The notes under the pieces: generated by a model
Databases searched by the model: none
Told to the model about the DNA's origin: nothing
The model's input: only the letters and a program-made list of their open reading frames with translations
NCBI RefSeq assembly: GCF_021531595.1
Contig: NZ_JADYUD010000006.1
Location: forward strand, 1-64,000
Length of the DNA: 64,000 nucleotides
Origin: Fusobacterium perfoetens
Lineage (GTDB): Bacteria; Fusobacteriota; Fusobacteriia; Fusobacteriales; Fusobacteriaceae
Direction: 5' to 3'
Made by a program: the position numbers and the translations under genes
In this document: positions 1 to 7,805 of the stretch, in pieces
Position numbering within the stretch: the first letter of the stretch is position 1
Layout: each line of letters opens with the position of its first letter

Positions 1-78
1 AACCTAGAAGTTAAGCCTGTAAACGCTGAAAGTACTTAGGGGGCAGCCCTTTGGGAGGATAGGAACTTGCCAATCTTT
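1..78 (+). rRNA. rrf: 5S ribosomal RNA, 3' part
   Basis: The window opens inside a 5S rRNA. The segment reading GAAGTTAAGCCT, followed by the AGTACT and GGGAGGATAGGAACTTGCCAA blocks, matches the conserved 3' two thirds of bacterial 5S rRNA. The 5' part lies outside the window, so the exact 3' end (about 76-78) is estimated because the closing helix cannot be paired. It is followed at 57 bases by a tRNA, as at the end of an rRNA operon. Confidence 0.9.
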
Positions 79-134
79 TACTAAATCTTGAAACAGTTTT
101 TCCGACAGGATTAAACAAAAGTTTCGAGACAGGT

Positions 135-210
135 GCTTCTTTAGCTCAGTCGGTAGAGCACACGACTGTTAATCGTGTTGTCGTTGGTTCAAGTCCAACA
201 AGAAGCGCCA
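135..210 (+). tRNA. tRNA-Asn (anticodon GTT)
   Basis: A 76-base cloverleaf: acceptor arm GCTTCTT pairs with AAGAAGC, the anticodon stem CACGA pairs with TCGTG around a 7-base loop with GTT at 168-170, the T arm GTTGG pairs with CCAAC, and the CCA end is encoded at 208-210. It lies just downstream of the 5S gene and probably belongs to the rRNA operon transcript. asnS, whose product charges this tRNA, starts 1.7 kb downstream but beyond a terminator. Confidence 0.97.
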
Positions 211-242
211 TTTTTTATTTTTTGGAAAAAATATTTTAATAT

Positions 243-306
243 AAAAAGCAGTTGTATTCAGAAGTATAAAATTTATTTTTATAAATTCTGCAGCTGCTTT
301 TTTATT
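243..306 (+). terminator. Intrinsic terminator of the rRNA/tRNA operon
   Basis: AAAAGCAGTTG (about 244-254) pairs with CAGCTGCTTTT (291-301), with an inner CAGAA/TTCTG extension and an AT-rich loop, followed by a T-rich tail. It is placed correctly to end the 5S-tRNA-Asn transcript. Confidence 0.75.
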
Positions 307-357
307 TTATTAATTTATTAAAATACCTAAAAAATAAAGTCTCTACATATGAAAATA

Positions 358-366
358 TGCTATAAT
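358..366 (+). promoter_or_regulatory. Extended -10 promoter of the ftsW/rodA gene
   Basis: TG at 358-359 and TATAAT at 361-366 form an extended -10 element. No good -35 box is visible at the expected distance (the bases at 338-343 are a poor match). Transcription would start near 373 and run into the SEDS gene at 405. Confidence 0.55.
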
Positions 367-404
367 ATTATTTGAAATATTGAGAGCGGGGAAATAATGA
401 TAAT

Positions 405-1634
405 ATGAAAATTGAGAATAAAAGTATTTATCATCAGCACAATGAAATAGATGAAAATATCCAAAAAAAAGCTGAAGGCATAAGAATAAGAAGAAGAAAC
501 AGAAGTATTCTTTTAATTATGGCAATACTTATTATTTTAAGTATTCTTAATATGTTAAGTGTAGGATTTTATAAAGAAGATTTATTTAGTGTAAAAAAGC
601 ATATACTTATAATGGGAGTTGCTTTAGGAACAGCACTTGTTCCTGCTGTTATGAGTTATCAAGTATATAAAAAACCTTTTATGAAAGGAATGCTTTTTTT
701 ATTATCAATAGGTATACTTATTTTTATTATAATAGGACCTAAAAGTATTGTAAAAACAGTTAATGGTGCAAGTGGTTGGATAAACCTTGGAATTACTACT
801 GTACAGCCAGCTGAAATACTGAAAATTCCTTTTATAATTCTTCTTGCAAATGTTTTGGCAAAGGGTGAAGAAAAGAATCTCCCAGCAAAAACTGTAGTAT
901 TTAATTCAGCATTAATTTTTGGAATATTTGCTATATTAATATGCCGTCAAAATGACCTTGGAACAGTTATTCATTATGGAGCAATTTATATTTTTATGCT
1001 TTTTCTAACTAGAATAGATAAGAAAATAATAACAGGAACAGTTGCTATTGGTGGAATTTTGGCTGCAGCAGGAAGTTATTTTATAGTTAACTATGGAGAT
1101 AAAATAGATGGTGGCTATAAAGTAGAAAGAATTAAAATATTTTTAGAAGGGCTTATAACAGATAAATATATAGGAAATGCAGATATAGGATATCAAGTTG
1201 GACAATCACTTCTTGCTTTTGGGAATGGAGGACTTTTAGGAAGATCTTATGGAAATGGAGTACAGAAATATAATTATCTTCCTGAAATACATACAGACTT
1301 TATAATGGCATTATTTGGTGAAGAAATGGGATTTATAGGAGTAATTTTAGTTATAGTATTATTTTTTACTCTTTATAATCTCATTGTTGAAACAGGAATA
1401 AGCTGCAAAAATAGTTTTGGTCGTTATCTTGCTCTTGGTGTAGGAGGATATATAATAAGTCAGTTTTTAATAAATATATTTGTAGCTTTAGGTCTTCTTC
1501 CTGTGTTTGGTATTCCAATGCCTGTATTTAGCTATGGAGGAAGTTCTCTTATAACTATATTTGCAGGAATAGGAATAGTTATTAATATAAATAAGAGTAT
1601 GTTTGACAAGAAACAAAATAAAATGTATAATTAG
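405..1634 (+). CDS. SEDS peptidoglycan glycosyltransferase, FtsW/RodA/SpoVE family
   Basis: A 409-aa integral membrane protein of the SEDS family, which polymerises lipid II into glycan strands with a partner class B penicillin-binding protein. It has about ten hydrophobic segments after a basic N-terminal tail of about 30 residues. Family signatures are visible: NGASGWI and QPAE near residue 130, NDLGT near 180, LPEIHTDFI near 293-301, and SYGGSS near 376. The LPExHTDFI wording leans toward FtsW, but RodA cannot be excluded. The chosen ATG at 405 overlaps the stop of a three-codon mini-ORF (396-407). No penicillin-binding partner gene is adjacent. Confidence 0.85.
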   Translation: MKIENKSIYHQHNEIDENIQKKAEGIRIRRRNRSILLIMAILIILSILNMLSVGFYKEDLFSVKKHILIMGVALGTALVPAVMSYQVYKKPFMKGMLFLLSIGILIFIIIGPKSIVKTVNGASGWINLGITTVQPAEILKIPFIILLANVLAKGEEKNLPAKTVVFNSALIFGIFAILICRQNDLGTVIHYGAIYIFMLFLTRIDKKIITGTVAIGGILAAAGSYFIVNYGDKIDGGYKVERIKIFLEGLITDKYIGNADIGYQVGQSLLAFGNGGLLGRSYGNGVQKYNYLPEIHTDFIMALFGEEMGFIGVILVIVLFFTLYNLIVETGISCKNSFGRYLALGVGGYIISQFLINIFVALGLLPVFGIPMPVFSYGGSSLITIFAGIGIVININKSMFDKKQNKMYN

Positions 1635-1676
1635 CAATATGATTTATGCTTATTTAAAAGCGAATAGGAGAAAAAA

Positions 1677-1877
1677 ATGGAAATGAAGGAAATAATAGAA
1701 AAAATAAATTATTTTTCTAAACTTGCAAAAACAAGACCTCTGACAGAAGAAGAGGCAGATGAAAGACATAAATACAGACAGCTTTACCTTGAAAAATTTA
1801 GAGCACAGGTAAAAGCTCAGCTTGATAATATTGAAATAGTAGACGACACAACAGAAGATAAAGAAAAACTAAATTAG
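1677..1877 (+). CDS. DUF896 (UPF0291/YnzC-like) small protein
   Basis: A 66-aa protein beginning MEMKEIIEKINYFSK with a central LTEEEADERHKYRQLYLEKF segment, the pattern of DUF896 proteins such as Bacillus YnzC. Family members form short helical hairpins; the molecular role is not established. A good AGGAG site precedes the ATG. It sits 42 bases after the SEDS gene and 12 bases before asnS, so it is probably co-transcribed with them. Confidence 0.85.
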   Translation: MEMKEIIEKINYFSKLAKTRPLTEEEADERHKYRQLYLEKFRAQVKAQLDNIEIVDDTTEDKEKLN

Positions 1878-1889
1878 GGGGATAATTTT

Positions 1890-3281
1890 ATGTGCAAGAC
1901 AACAGTAAGAAACTTATACAGAAATGAAAAAGAGTTTCTTGGAAAAGAAATAGAAGTTTCAGGTTGGGTAAGAAAACTTAGAGATCAGAAAAACTTTGGA
2001 TTTATAGAACTTAATGACGGTTCTTTTTTCAAAGGAATACAAGTTGTATATGATACAGAACTTGAAAATTTTGAAGAGATTTCACACCTTTCAATTTCAT
2101 CTTCAATAACAGTAAGAGGAATATTTAAAGAATCAGAAGGAAAAGGACAGGCAACAGAAATAAAAGCTACAGATGTAAAAATAATTCAAAAAGCCTCTCT
2201 AGACTATCCACTTCAAAATAAAAGACAGTCTTTTGAATATTTAAGAGAAATAGCTCATTTAAGACCAAGAACAAATACATTTGCAGCTGTATTCAGAGTA
2301 AGATCTGTACTTGCTTATGCAATTCACAAATTTTTCCAAGAACAAGGATTTGTTTATACTCACACTCCAATTATAACAGGTTCTGATGCTGAAGGAGCAG
2401 GAGAAATGTTCAGAGTAACAACTCTTGATTTCAATAATCTTCCTAAAACAGAAGCAGGAGCAGTTGACAACTCTAAAGATTTCTTTGGAAAATCAACTAA
2501 CTTAACAGTAAGTGGACAATTAAATGGAGAAACTTATTGTTCAGCATTCAGAAATATATATACATTTGGACCTACATTCAGAGCAGAAAATTCTAATACT
2601 TCAAGACATGCTGCAGAATTCTGGATGATAGAACCTGAAATTGCTTTCGCAGACTTAAATGCAAATATGGATTTAGGGGAAGCAATGATAAAATATATTA
2701 TAAAATATGTTATGGATGAATGTCCTGAAGAAATGGCATTCTTCAATCAATTTATAGAAAAAGGTCTTATAGATAAATTAAATAATGTTTTAAATAATGA
2801 ATTTGCAAGAGTTACTTATACAGAAGCTATAGATATTCTTCTTGCTTCAGGACAAAAATTCAGTTATCCTGTAAAATGGGGAATAGATTTACAAAGTGAA
2901 CATGAAAGATTCCTTGCAGAAAAACATTTTGGAAAACCTGTATTTTTAACAGATTATCCAAAAGATATAAAAGCTTTCTATATGAAACTTAATGAAGACG
3001 GAAAAACAGTAAGAGCAATGGATCTTCTTGCTCCAGGTATAGGAGAAATAATAGGAGGATCTCAAAGAGAGGATGATCTTGAAGCTCTTGAAAAAAGAAT
3101 GGATGAAGTGGGACTTAAAAAAGAAGATTACAGTTTCTATCTTGATTTAAGAAGATTTGGAAGTTTCCCTCACTCAGGATATGGACTTGGATTTGAAAGA
3201 ATGATGATGTATATTACAGGTATGACTAATATAAGAGATGTAATACCATTCCCAAGAACTCCAGGAAATGCAGCATTCTAA
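1890..3281 (+). CDS. asnS: Asparaginyl-tRNA synthetase
   Basis: This 463-aa class IIb synthetase charges tRNA-Asn with asparagine in the cytoplasm. An N-terminal OB-fold anticodon-binding domain (about residues 1-110, with [19 protein letters not shown]) is followed by the class II catalytic core. Motif 2 is seen as [11 protein letters not shown] near 230 and motif 3 as [11 protein letters not shown] near 430. The length is typical of bacterial AsnRS, and the C-terminal [10 protein letters not shown] is characteristic. The ATG has a GGGGG site eight bases upstream. No T-box leader is visible upstream. Confidence 0.97.
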   Translation: MCKTTVRNLYRNEKEFLGKEIEVSGWVRKLRDQKNFGFIELNDGSFFKGIQVVYDTELENFEEISHLSISSSITVRGIFKESEGKGQATEIKATDVKIIQKASLDYPLQNKRQSFEYLREIAHLRPRTNTFAAVFRVRSVLAYAIHKFFQEQGFVYTHTPIITGSDAEGAGEMFRVTTLDFNNLPKTEAGAVDNSKDFFGKSTNLTVSGQLNGETYCSAFRNIYTFGPTFRAENSNTSRHAAEFWMIEPEIAFADLNANMDLGEAMIKYIIKYVMDECPEEMAFFNQFIEKGLIDKLNNVLNNEFARVTYTEAIDILLASGQKFSYPVKWGIDLQSEHERFLAEKHFGKPVFLTDYPKDIKAFYMKLNEDGKTVRAMDLLAPGIGEIIGGSQREDDLEALEKRMDEVGLKKEDYSFYLDLRRFGSFPHSGYGLGFERMMMYITGMTNIRDVIPFPRTPGNAAF

Positions 3282-3313
3282 TAAAATAAACTAAAATATA
3301 AAGGAGATGAAAA

Positions 3314-4339
3314 ATGGCACTTAATATATTAATAATATTGGCAGTTTTTTCTCTCCTTTTTTATATTGTTACATATCCTTATGATTTTAAACTTGAGAGA
3401 AAACTGAAAAGAGTAAAAAGTTTTTCTGAAGTGAGTTATGTAAGTAAAGAAGATAAATGTTTTAAAAAATATGATTTTGATAAGATAGATGAGTATCTTA
3501 ACATAGAAGAAAAATTTTTAGACAGTGTTCATGTAGATGAAAAAATGAGATATATTCTTGTTACACCGAAAGGAAAAATAAAAGAAGATACTCCTTGTCT
3601 TTTTCTTCTTCATGGAATAAGGGATTATCCTGAAGATTGGATAAACAGAGCATGTCTTCTTGAAAATTATCTAACTTTAAGAGAAATAAATCTTATAGAT
3701 GATATTATCTTTATACTTCCTGCTTCTGGATATAATGGTGAAAGCTGGTATACAAATTTTTTCAAAGATCCAAAGCATAAATATGAAGATTATTTTACTG
3801 GTGAACTTTATGAAGAAGCCAGAAAAATATCTCCTAAAGGAAAAATAGGAATAGCAGGTTTTTCAATGGGAGGATATGGAGCATTTAAATTAGGATTTAT
3901 GCATCCAGAAAAATACAGTGTAGTAGGAAGTTTTTCAGGAGCTGTGAGTCTTATAAGAATGAGTGTAAATAGAAGAGTAATGAGAATAATGAGGTATGTA
4001 TATATACCTAAGTTTCTTTTTAATGATGTTGATAAATCTCTTTTTATAAGAATATTTAGTTCATGGGGATGGAGAATTTTAAAGCAAGATCCTTACAGCA
4101 TAATAAAGGTTATTGATCCAAAGAGACTTAAAGGAAAAAAGTTTTATATAAGTGTAGGAGCTGAGGATAAAAAACCTTATCTTATGCTTCAGCAGTGGAT
4201 AGATATAGTAGGAAGATTAAAAAAATATCAAGTAGACTTTAAAGGATATATATATAAAGATGAAGTTCATACATGGGAATATATTTCAAAGGATCTTCCG
4301 AATTTTATTTGTTATTTTAACAGGGAAATAAAAAGATAA
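3314..4339 (+). CDS. Membrane-anchored alpha/beta-hydrolase, esterase D-like
   Basis: A 341-aa protein with one N-terminal hydrophobic segment (residues about 2-22), which suggests it is anchored with the enzyme domain outside the cytoplasm. The hydrolase domain (about 60-340) has a nucleophile elbow GFSMGGYGAF with Ser near 183, the FLLHG oxyanion-hole region near 98, a likely acid in GAEDKKPY near 281 and a likely His in DEVHTWEY near 319. This is the layout of the putative esterase family (tributyrin esterase, S-formylglutathione hydrolase-like). The substrate is unknown. It lies 32 bases after asnS. Confidence 0.8.
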   Translation: MALNILIILAVFSLLFYIVTYPYDFKLERKLKRVKSFSEVSYVSKEDKCFKKYDFDKIDEYLNIEEKFLDSVHVDEKMRYILVTPKGKIKEDTPCLFLLHGIRDYPEDWINRACLLENYLTLREINLIDDIIFILPASGYNGESWYTNFFKDPKHKYEDYFTGELYEEARKISPKGKIGIAGFSMGGYGAFKLGFMHPEKYSVVGSFSGAVSLIRMSVNRRVMRIMRYVYIPKFLFNDVDKSLFIRIFSSWGWRILKQDPYSIIKVIDPKRLKGKKFYISVGAEDKKPYLMLQQWIDIVGRLKKYQVDFKGYIYKDEVHTWEYISKDLPNFICYFNREIKR

Positions 4340-4345
4340 AACAGG

Positions 4346-4400
4346 TTGACTGGATGGTCGTAATATGGTATGCTATCATTGAAAATGACTGTTCAGTCAT
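4346..4400 (+). promoter_or_regulatory. Promoter with palindromic operator ahead of the envelope operon
   Basis: TTGACT (4346-4351) and TATGCT (4369-4374) are 17 bases apart, a good sigma-70 promoter. At the predicted start, 4385-4400, lies a perfect palindrome: ATGACTG and CAGTCAT around TT. Symmetric TGACTG/CAGTCA sites of this size are typical of TetR-family operators. An imperfect half-site copy (TGACTG..TGGTCG) overlaps the -35 region. No TetR gene is present in the window. Confidence 0.6.
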
Positions 4401-4439
4401 AAATTTTTATATTTACAAATAAAAGACAGGCAGGAATTA

Positions 4440-4745
4440 ATGAAGAAAAATATATTGGCAGTGGTTTTATCTGTAACATTTTTTTCATGTGCCTCATTAT
4501 CATATAATTATGATCAGTTTGAATTTGTAGATGAATACAATAAAACTGTAAAATATTTTGATAGAGTTGTGGAATCTCCAATAAAAAAATCGGATTTAAG
4601 AAAACTGAGAAGAAGATTTAATTTTCTTCGCAATCAGCTTTATAAAAATAATGAGAATTATGAGCGTATTAATGAAATGACAGTAAAATCTTATAGTGAA
4701 AAAATAGAAGAATATCTAATGTTTGTAGAAGACTTAAGTGATTAA
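4440..4745 (+). CDS. Small predicted lipoprotein, unknown function
   Basis: A 101-aa protein with a lipoprotein signal peptide: MKKN, a hydrophobic core, then a lipobox-like TFFSC with the acylated Cys near residue 17. The mature part is charged, rich in Lys/Glu/Arg/Tyr and predicted largely helical (KKSDLRKLRRRFNFLRNQLY). No family is recognised. It is the first gene of an operon with the glycosyltransferase-deacetylase fusion (21-base gap) and the OmpV protein, so an envelope role is inferred from context only. Confidence 0.75.
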   Translation: MKKNILAVVLSVTFFSCASLSYNYDQFEFVDEYNKTVKYFDRVVESPIKKSDLRKLRRRFNFLRNQLYKNNENYERINEMTVKSYSEKIEEYLMFVEDLSD

Positions 4746-4766
4746 CTTTTATAAAACGGAGGAATA

Positions 4767-6572
4767 ATGAATATATTAATGGCACTTTCTCAGCTTGAAG
4801 TTACAGGTGCAGAAGTATATGCAGTAAATCTTGCAAATGAACTTATAAAAAGAGGAAATAATGTATATATAGTATCTGATACTTTAACTAAAGAAACAGA
4901 AGCTGAGTATTTTAAAATAGAATTTAATAAAAGAAAATTATCACAGAGAATAAAGCATATAAAAGAGCTTTTAAGAATAATAAAAGAAAAAGATATTCAT
5001 GTGGTTCATGCTCATTCAAGAGCATCTTCATGGAGTTCTATGATAGCATGTAAAATAGCAGGAATACCTCTTGTGACAACTACTCATGGAAAACAGCCAG
5101 TTCACTTGAGCAGAAAACTTGTAAAAGGGTTTGGAGACTATTCTTTGGCAGTTTGTGAAAATGTTTATGAGCAGATGGCAGAAGAACTTCATTTTAAAAA
5201 AGAAAAAATAGAAGTTTTAAGAAATCCTGTAAATTGTGAGGAATATAGTTTTTCTGAAGTAGAAAAAGAAAAAGGAAAAACAGTGGTTTCTATTATAGGA
5301 AGACTTTCAGGCCCTAAAGGAGATGTTACTTATAATCTTTTAAAGGAGCTTATTAAAAATGATGGGTATAATATCCGTGTAATAGGTGGGAAAGATATTC
5401 CTGAAAGATTTAAGCAATTTAAAGAAAAAGTAAATTTCATGGGATATATAAATAATGTATCTGAAGAAATTTCAAAATCTCATGTAGTAATAGGGGCAGG
5501 AAGAGTAGCTGTAGAAGGGATTCTTTCTGGAACACCTGTAATAGCAGTTGGAGAATCAGAATATATAGGTGTTGTATCAGAAAATACAATTTCAGAAGGA
5601 TTAAAAAGTAATTTCGGAGATATTGGAAATATAGATTCTAAAGATATTGTTGATGTAAGTACAGTTAATAAAGATATAGAACTTTGCCTTGCTAAAAGCA
5701 GAGAGGAACTTTTAAGACTAAGAAATATAGTTCGTGAAAATTTCTCATTTGAAAAAATTGTTGATAGAATAGAAAAAATTTATTCAAAACAATATGTTCT
5801 TAAGAAAAAATATGAAATGCCTGTAATTATGTATCATAGAGTTATTGAGGACAGAGACGAGGAAAAAGGTGTTCATGGAACATATATTACAGTTGAAAAA
5901 TTTGAAGAGCATATGAAATATCTTAAAGATAAAGGATATCAGACTGTAACTTTTGAAGATTTAAAAAATGGGAATTACAGACATAGATTTGATAAAGGAA
6001 ATAAATGGATTGTTCTTACATTTGATGACGGATATAAAGATAATTATACTCATGCTTTCCCTATATTAAAAAAATATGGTTTTAAAAGTGTGATATATCT
6101 TCTTGGAACTTTAAAATATAATAAATGGGATGTGGATAATCCTGAAAATCCTGAAAAGAAATTTCCTTTAATGGATGATAATGAAATTCTTGAAATGCAG
6201 GAATATGGAATTGAATTTGGCGGACATTCTATGACACATTCAAAAATGAGCAGAATTGATAAAAATATTGCTCATGAAGAAATTGTTGAATCAAGAGATA
6301 TTTTAGAGAAAAAGCTTGGTAAAAAAATGAATTGTTTTGCATATCCTTATGGTGATAGAGATGAAGGAGTGAAAGAGTTTGTAAAAGAAGAGGGATATGA
6401 ATTTGCAGTTGCAACAGACAGTGGAGACATATCTTTTCAGGAAGATTTATATAATATAAGGCGTATAGGTATTTTTCCTACAAATGGGCTTAGAAGTTTT
6501 AAGAGAAAAACAAGTGGAAAATATAATTTTATAAAAATAAAAAGAGAGCAGAGAGCATCAGGAGGGAAATAA
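4767..6572 (+). CDS. Glycosyltransferase (GT4) fused to polysaccharide deacetylase
   Basis: A 601-aa two-domain protein. Residues about 1-345 form a GT-B glycosyltransferase of family 4 type: an N-terminal LEVTGAEVYAVNLANEL, HAHSRASSW near 88, GRLSGPKGD near 179 and VAVEGILSGTPVIAVGE near 250, the donor-nucleotide E-x7-E region. Residues about 350-601 form a NodB-type deacetylase: IMYHRV near 354, TFDDGY near 418 (motif 1 metal and base Asp), GGHSMTH near 485 (motif 2 His pair) and AYPYGD near 524. It probably builds and N-deacetylates a surface glycan. There is no signal peptide, so the deacetylase half would face the cytoplasm. It is one base from ompV. Confidence 0.88.
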   Translation: MNILMALSQLEVTGAEVYAVNLANELIKRGNNVYIVSDTLTKETEAEYFKIEFNKRKLSQRIKHIKELLRIIKEKDIHVVHAHSRASSWSSMIACKIAGIPLVTTTHGKQPVHLSRKLVKGFGDYSLAVCENVYEQMAEELHFKKEKIEVLRNPVNCEEYSFSEVEKEKGKTVVSIIGRLSGPKGDVTYNLLKELIKNDGYNIRVIGGKDIPERFKQFKEKVNFMGYINNVSEEISKSHVVIGAGRVAVEGILSGTPVIAVGESEYIGVVSENTISEGLKSNFGDIGNIDSKDIVDVSTVNKDIELCLAKSREELLRLRNIVRENFSFEKIVDRIEKIYSKQYVLKKKYEMPVIMYHRVIEDRDEEKGVHGTYITVEKFEEHMKYLKDKGYQTVTFEDLKNGNYRHRFDKGNKWIVLTFDDGYKDNYTHAFPILKKYGFKSVIYLLGTLKYNKWDVDNPENPEKKFPLMDDNEILEMQEYGIEFGGHSMTHSKMSRIDKNIAHEEIVESRDILEKKLGKKMNCFAYPYGDRDEGVKEFVKEEGYEFAVATDSGDISFQEDLYNIRRIGIFPTNGLRSFKRKTSGKYNFIKIKREQRASGGK

Positions 6573-6573
6573 A

Positions 6574-7320
6574 ATGAAAAAGGCAGCTTTATTTTTATGT
6601 GGAATGGTACTAGCAGGGCAGGCAGCTTTTGCAAATAGTATAGGTATAGGATATGGAGCAACAACAGAACTTTATAAAAGTGATGAAAATGGTTATGTTC
6701 TTCCTATGATAGATTTAGAATATGATAACTTCTTCTTAAAAGGAGCAACAGTCAATGGATTTAGTTTCGGATATAATGTTTATCAAGATGATTTTTATAC
6801 ATTATCACTTTATGTAAAACCATTTGGTGGATACAAAATGGATGCAGATGATATGAAACATGGTTATAGAAATATTGATGACAGAGATCATAAAGTTATG
6901 GGAGGAGCAGAAGTAACTATTTATACAGGACTTTATGATATTGAAATGCTTGCTTCTGTTGATTATGGAAAAGAAGGTGGAAATGTTTTATTCCAGCTTA
7001 ACAGACCTTATTATGTAAATTCAAAACTTACATTAATTCCTTCTGCAAACTTTGTATATTTTAACTCTGACTACATTGACTACTACTTTGGTGTAAGTCA
7101 AAGTGAAGCTTTAAGAAATTCTGGAATAAACAGAAGCTATGAAGGAGACAGTGCTTATACAATAGGTCTTAATTTAACAGGTTCTTACAGACTTACAGAT
7201 AGTTTCTCTTTAATGGGATTTGCAGGAGTGAACAGAGTGTCAAAAGAGATAAAAAATTCTCCTATAGTTGATGATGATATTGTTTATTTCGTAGGAACAG
7301 GACTTATTTATACATTCTAA
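6574..7320 (+). CDS. MipA/OmpV family outer-membrane protein
   Basis: A 248-aa protein with a clear signal peptide (MKKAALFLCG then a hydrophobic stretch ending AFA-N near residue 21). The rest shows alternating aromatic and polar beta-strands and ends ...LIYTF, with the terminal Phe expected of BAM-assembled barrels. The strand pattern (IGIGYGATTELYKSDEN, PMIDLEYDNFFLKG) fits MipA/OmpV, a family tied to envelope scaffolding or small-solute passage. It is the last gene of the operon starting at 4440; a hairpin at 7403 follows. Confidence 0.85.
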   Translation: MKKAALFLCGMVLAGQAAFANSIGIGYGATTELYKSDENGYVLPMIDLEYDNFFLKGATVNGFSFGYNVYQDDFYTLSLYVKPFGGYKMDADDMKHGYRNIDDRDHKVMGGAEVTIYTGLYDIEMLASVDYGKEGGNVLFQLNRPYYVNSKLTLIPSANFVYFNSDYIDYYFGVSQSEALRNSGINRSYEGDSAYTIGLNLTGSYRLTDSFSLMGFAGVNRVSKEIKNSPIVDDDIVYFVGTGLIYTF

Positions 7321-7383
7321 AATAAATCCAAAAGAAAAATTTAGAAAAAATAGTTTTTAAAGAAGTAGATTTAGAATTCATAA

Positions 7384-7429
7384 GTATATTAAACAAAAGA
7401 AAAGCGCGATTGATAATCGCGCTATTTTT
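7384..7429 (+). terminator. Hairpin repeat copy 1 / terminator of the ompV operon
   Basis: AGCGCGAT (7403-7410) and ATCGCGCT (7416-7423) form a perfect 8-bp stem with a 5-base loop, followed by ATTTTT. The stem and the 20 bases before it (AGTATATTA..AAAGAAA) recur almost unchanged at 12191-12233 on the other side of the autotransporter gene. Confidence 0.75.
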
Positions 7430-7519
7430 GTATAAGAATGTATTTTATGATTTTTTCAGGAAATTTTGAGCTAAAATAAAATATTTTGATTTATATTTAA
7501 ATTTTTTTTATAAAAGGAC

Positions 7520-7548
7520 TTGATAATTTTTTTATTTAGGCATATAAT
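7520..7548 (+). promoter_or_regulatory. Strong sigma-70 promoter upstream of the autotransporter leader
   Basis: TTGATA (7520-7525), a 17-base spacer and a perfect TATAAT (7543-7548). Predicted transcription starts near 7555, about 250 bases before the autotransporter start codon. No equally good promoter is visible closer to the gene. Confidence 0.75.
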
Positions 7549-7553
7549 AAGAA

Positions 7554-7690
7554 AAAAGATAGGCATAGAAGTGTAGAAAAACTTAAAAGTTATTAAACTA
7601 AAAGCATGAAAAGAAATTTTCATGCTTTTTTTGGCTTTTTTACAAAAAAGTATCAAAAGAATATGAAAATTTCTTCCTATCTTTTATGTT
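7554..7690 (+). ncRNA. Candidate switchable leader RNA / small RNA upstream of the autotransporter
   Basis: From the promoter at 7520, a transcript would meet a strong terminator: a perfect 12-bp stem (7601-7612 with 7617-7628), GAAA tetraloop and seven T's. That predicts an RNA of about 78 bases. Just downstream, 7663-7685 is complementary to two upstream pieces: 13 bases with 7611-7623, which is half of the terminator stem, and 10 bases with 7554-7563, the predicted 5' end. The two structures exclude each other, as in terminator/antiterminator switches. No known riboswitch class is recognised. Alternative reading: a free sRNA with a complementary target site in the autotransporter mRNA. Confidence 0.5.
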
Positions 7691-7805
7691 TAAATTTTTT
7701 TAAATATTTATACAATTATGCATTATTTTTTTCTTTTGGGTTAAAGAGATTTTATTTTTTTGTATGTAAAAACTTTTATTAAAATCAAGAAGGGGGATTT
7801 TGTTT

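Noticed and set aside
135-1890. Functional link between tRNA-Asn and the nearby asnS gene
   Set aside because: The tRNA belongs to the rRNA operon and a terminator plus a new promoter separate it from asnS. No T-box or other tRNA-sensing leader was seen before asnS.
7800-7805. TTG at 7800 as the autotransporter start
   Set aside because: It is only three bases from the ribosome site. The ATG at 7806 has nine-base spacing and gives the usual fusobacterial N-terminus.
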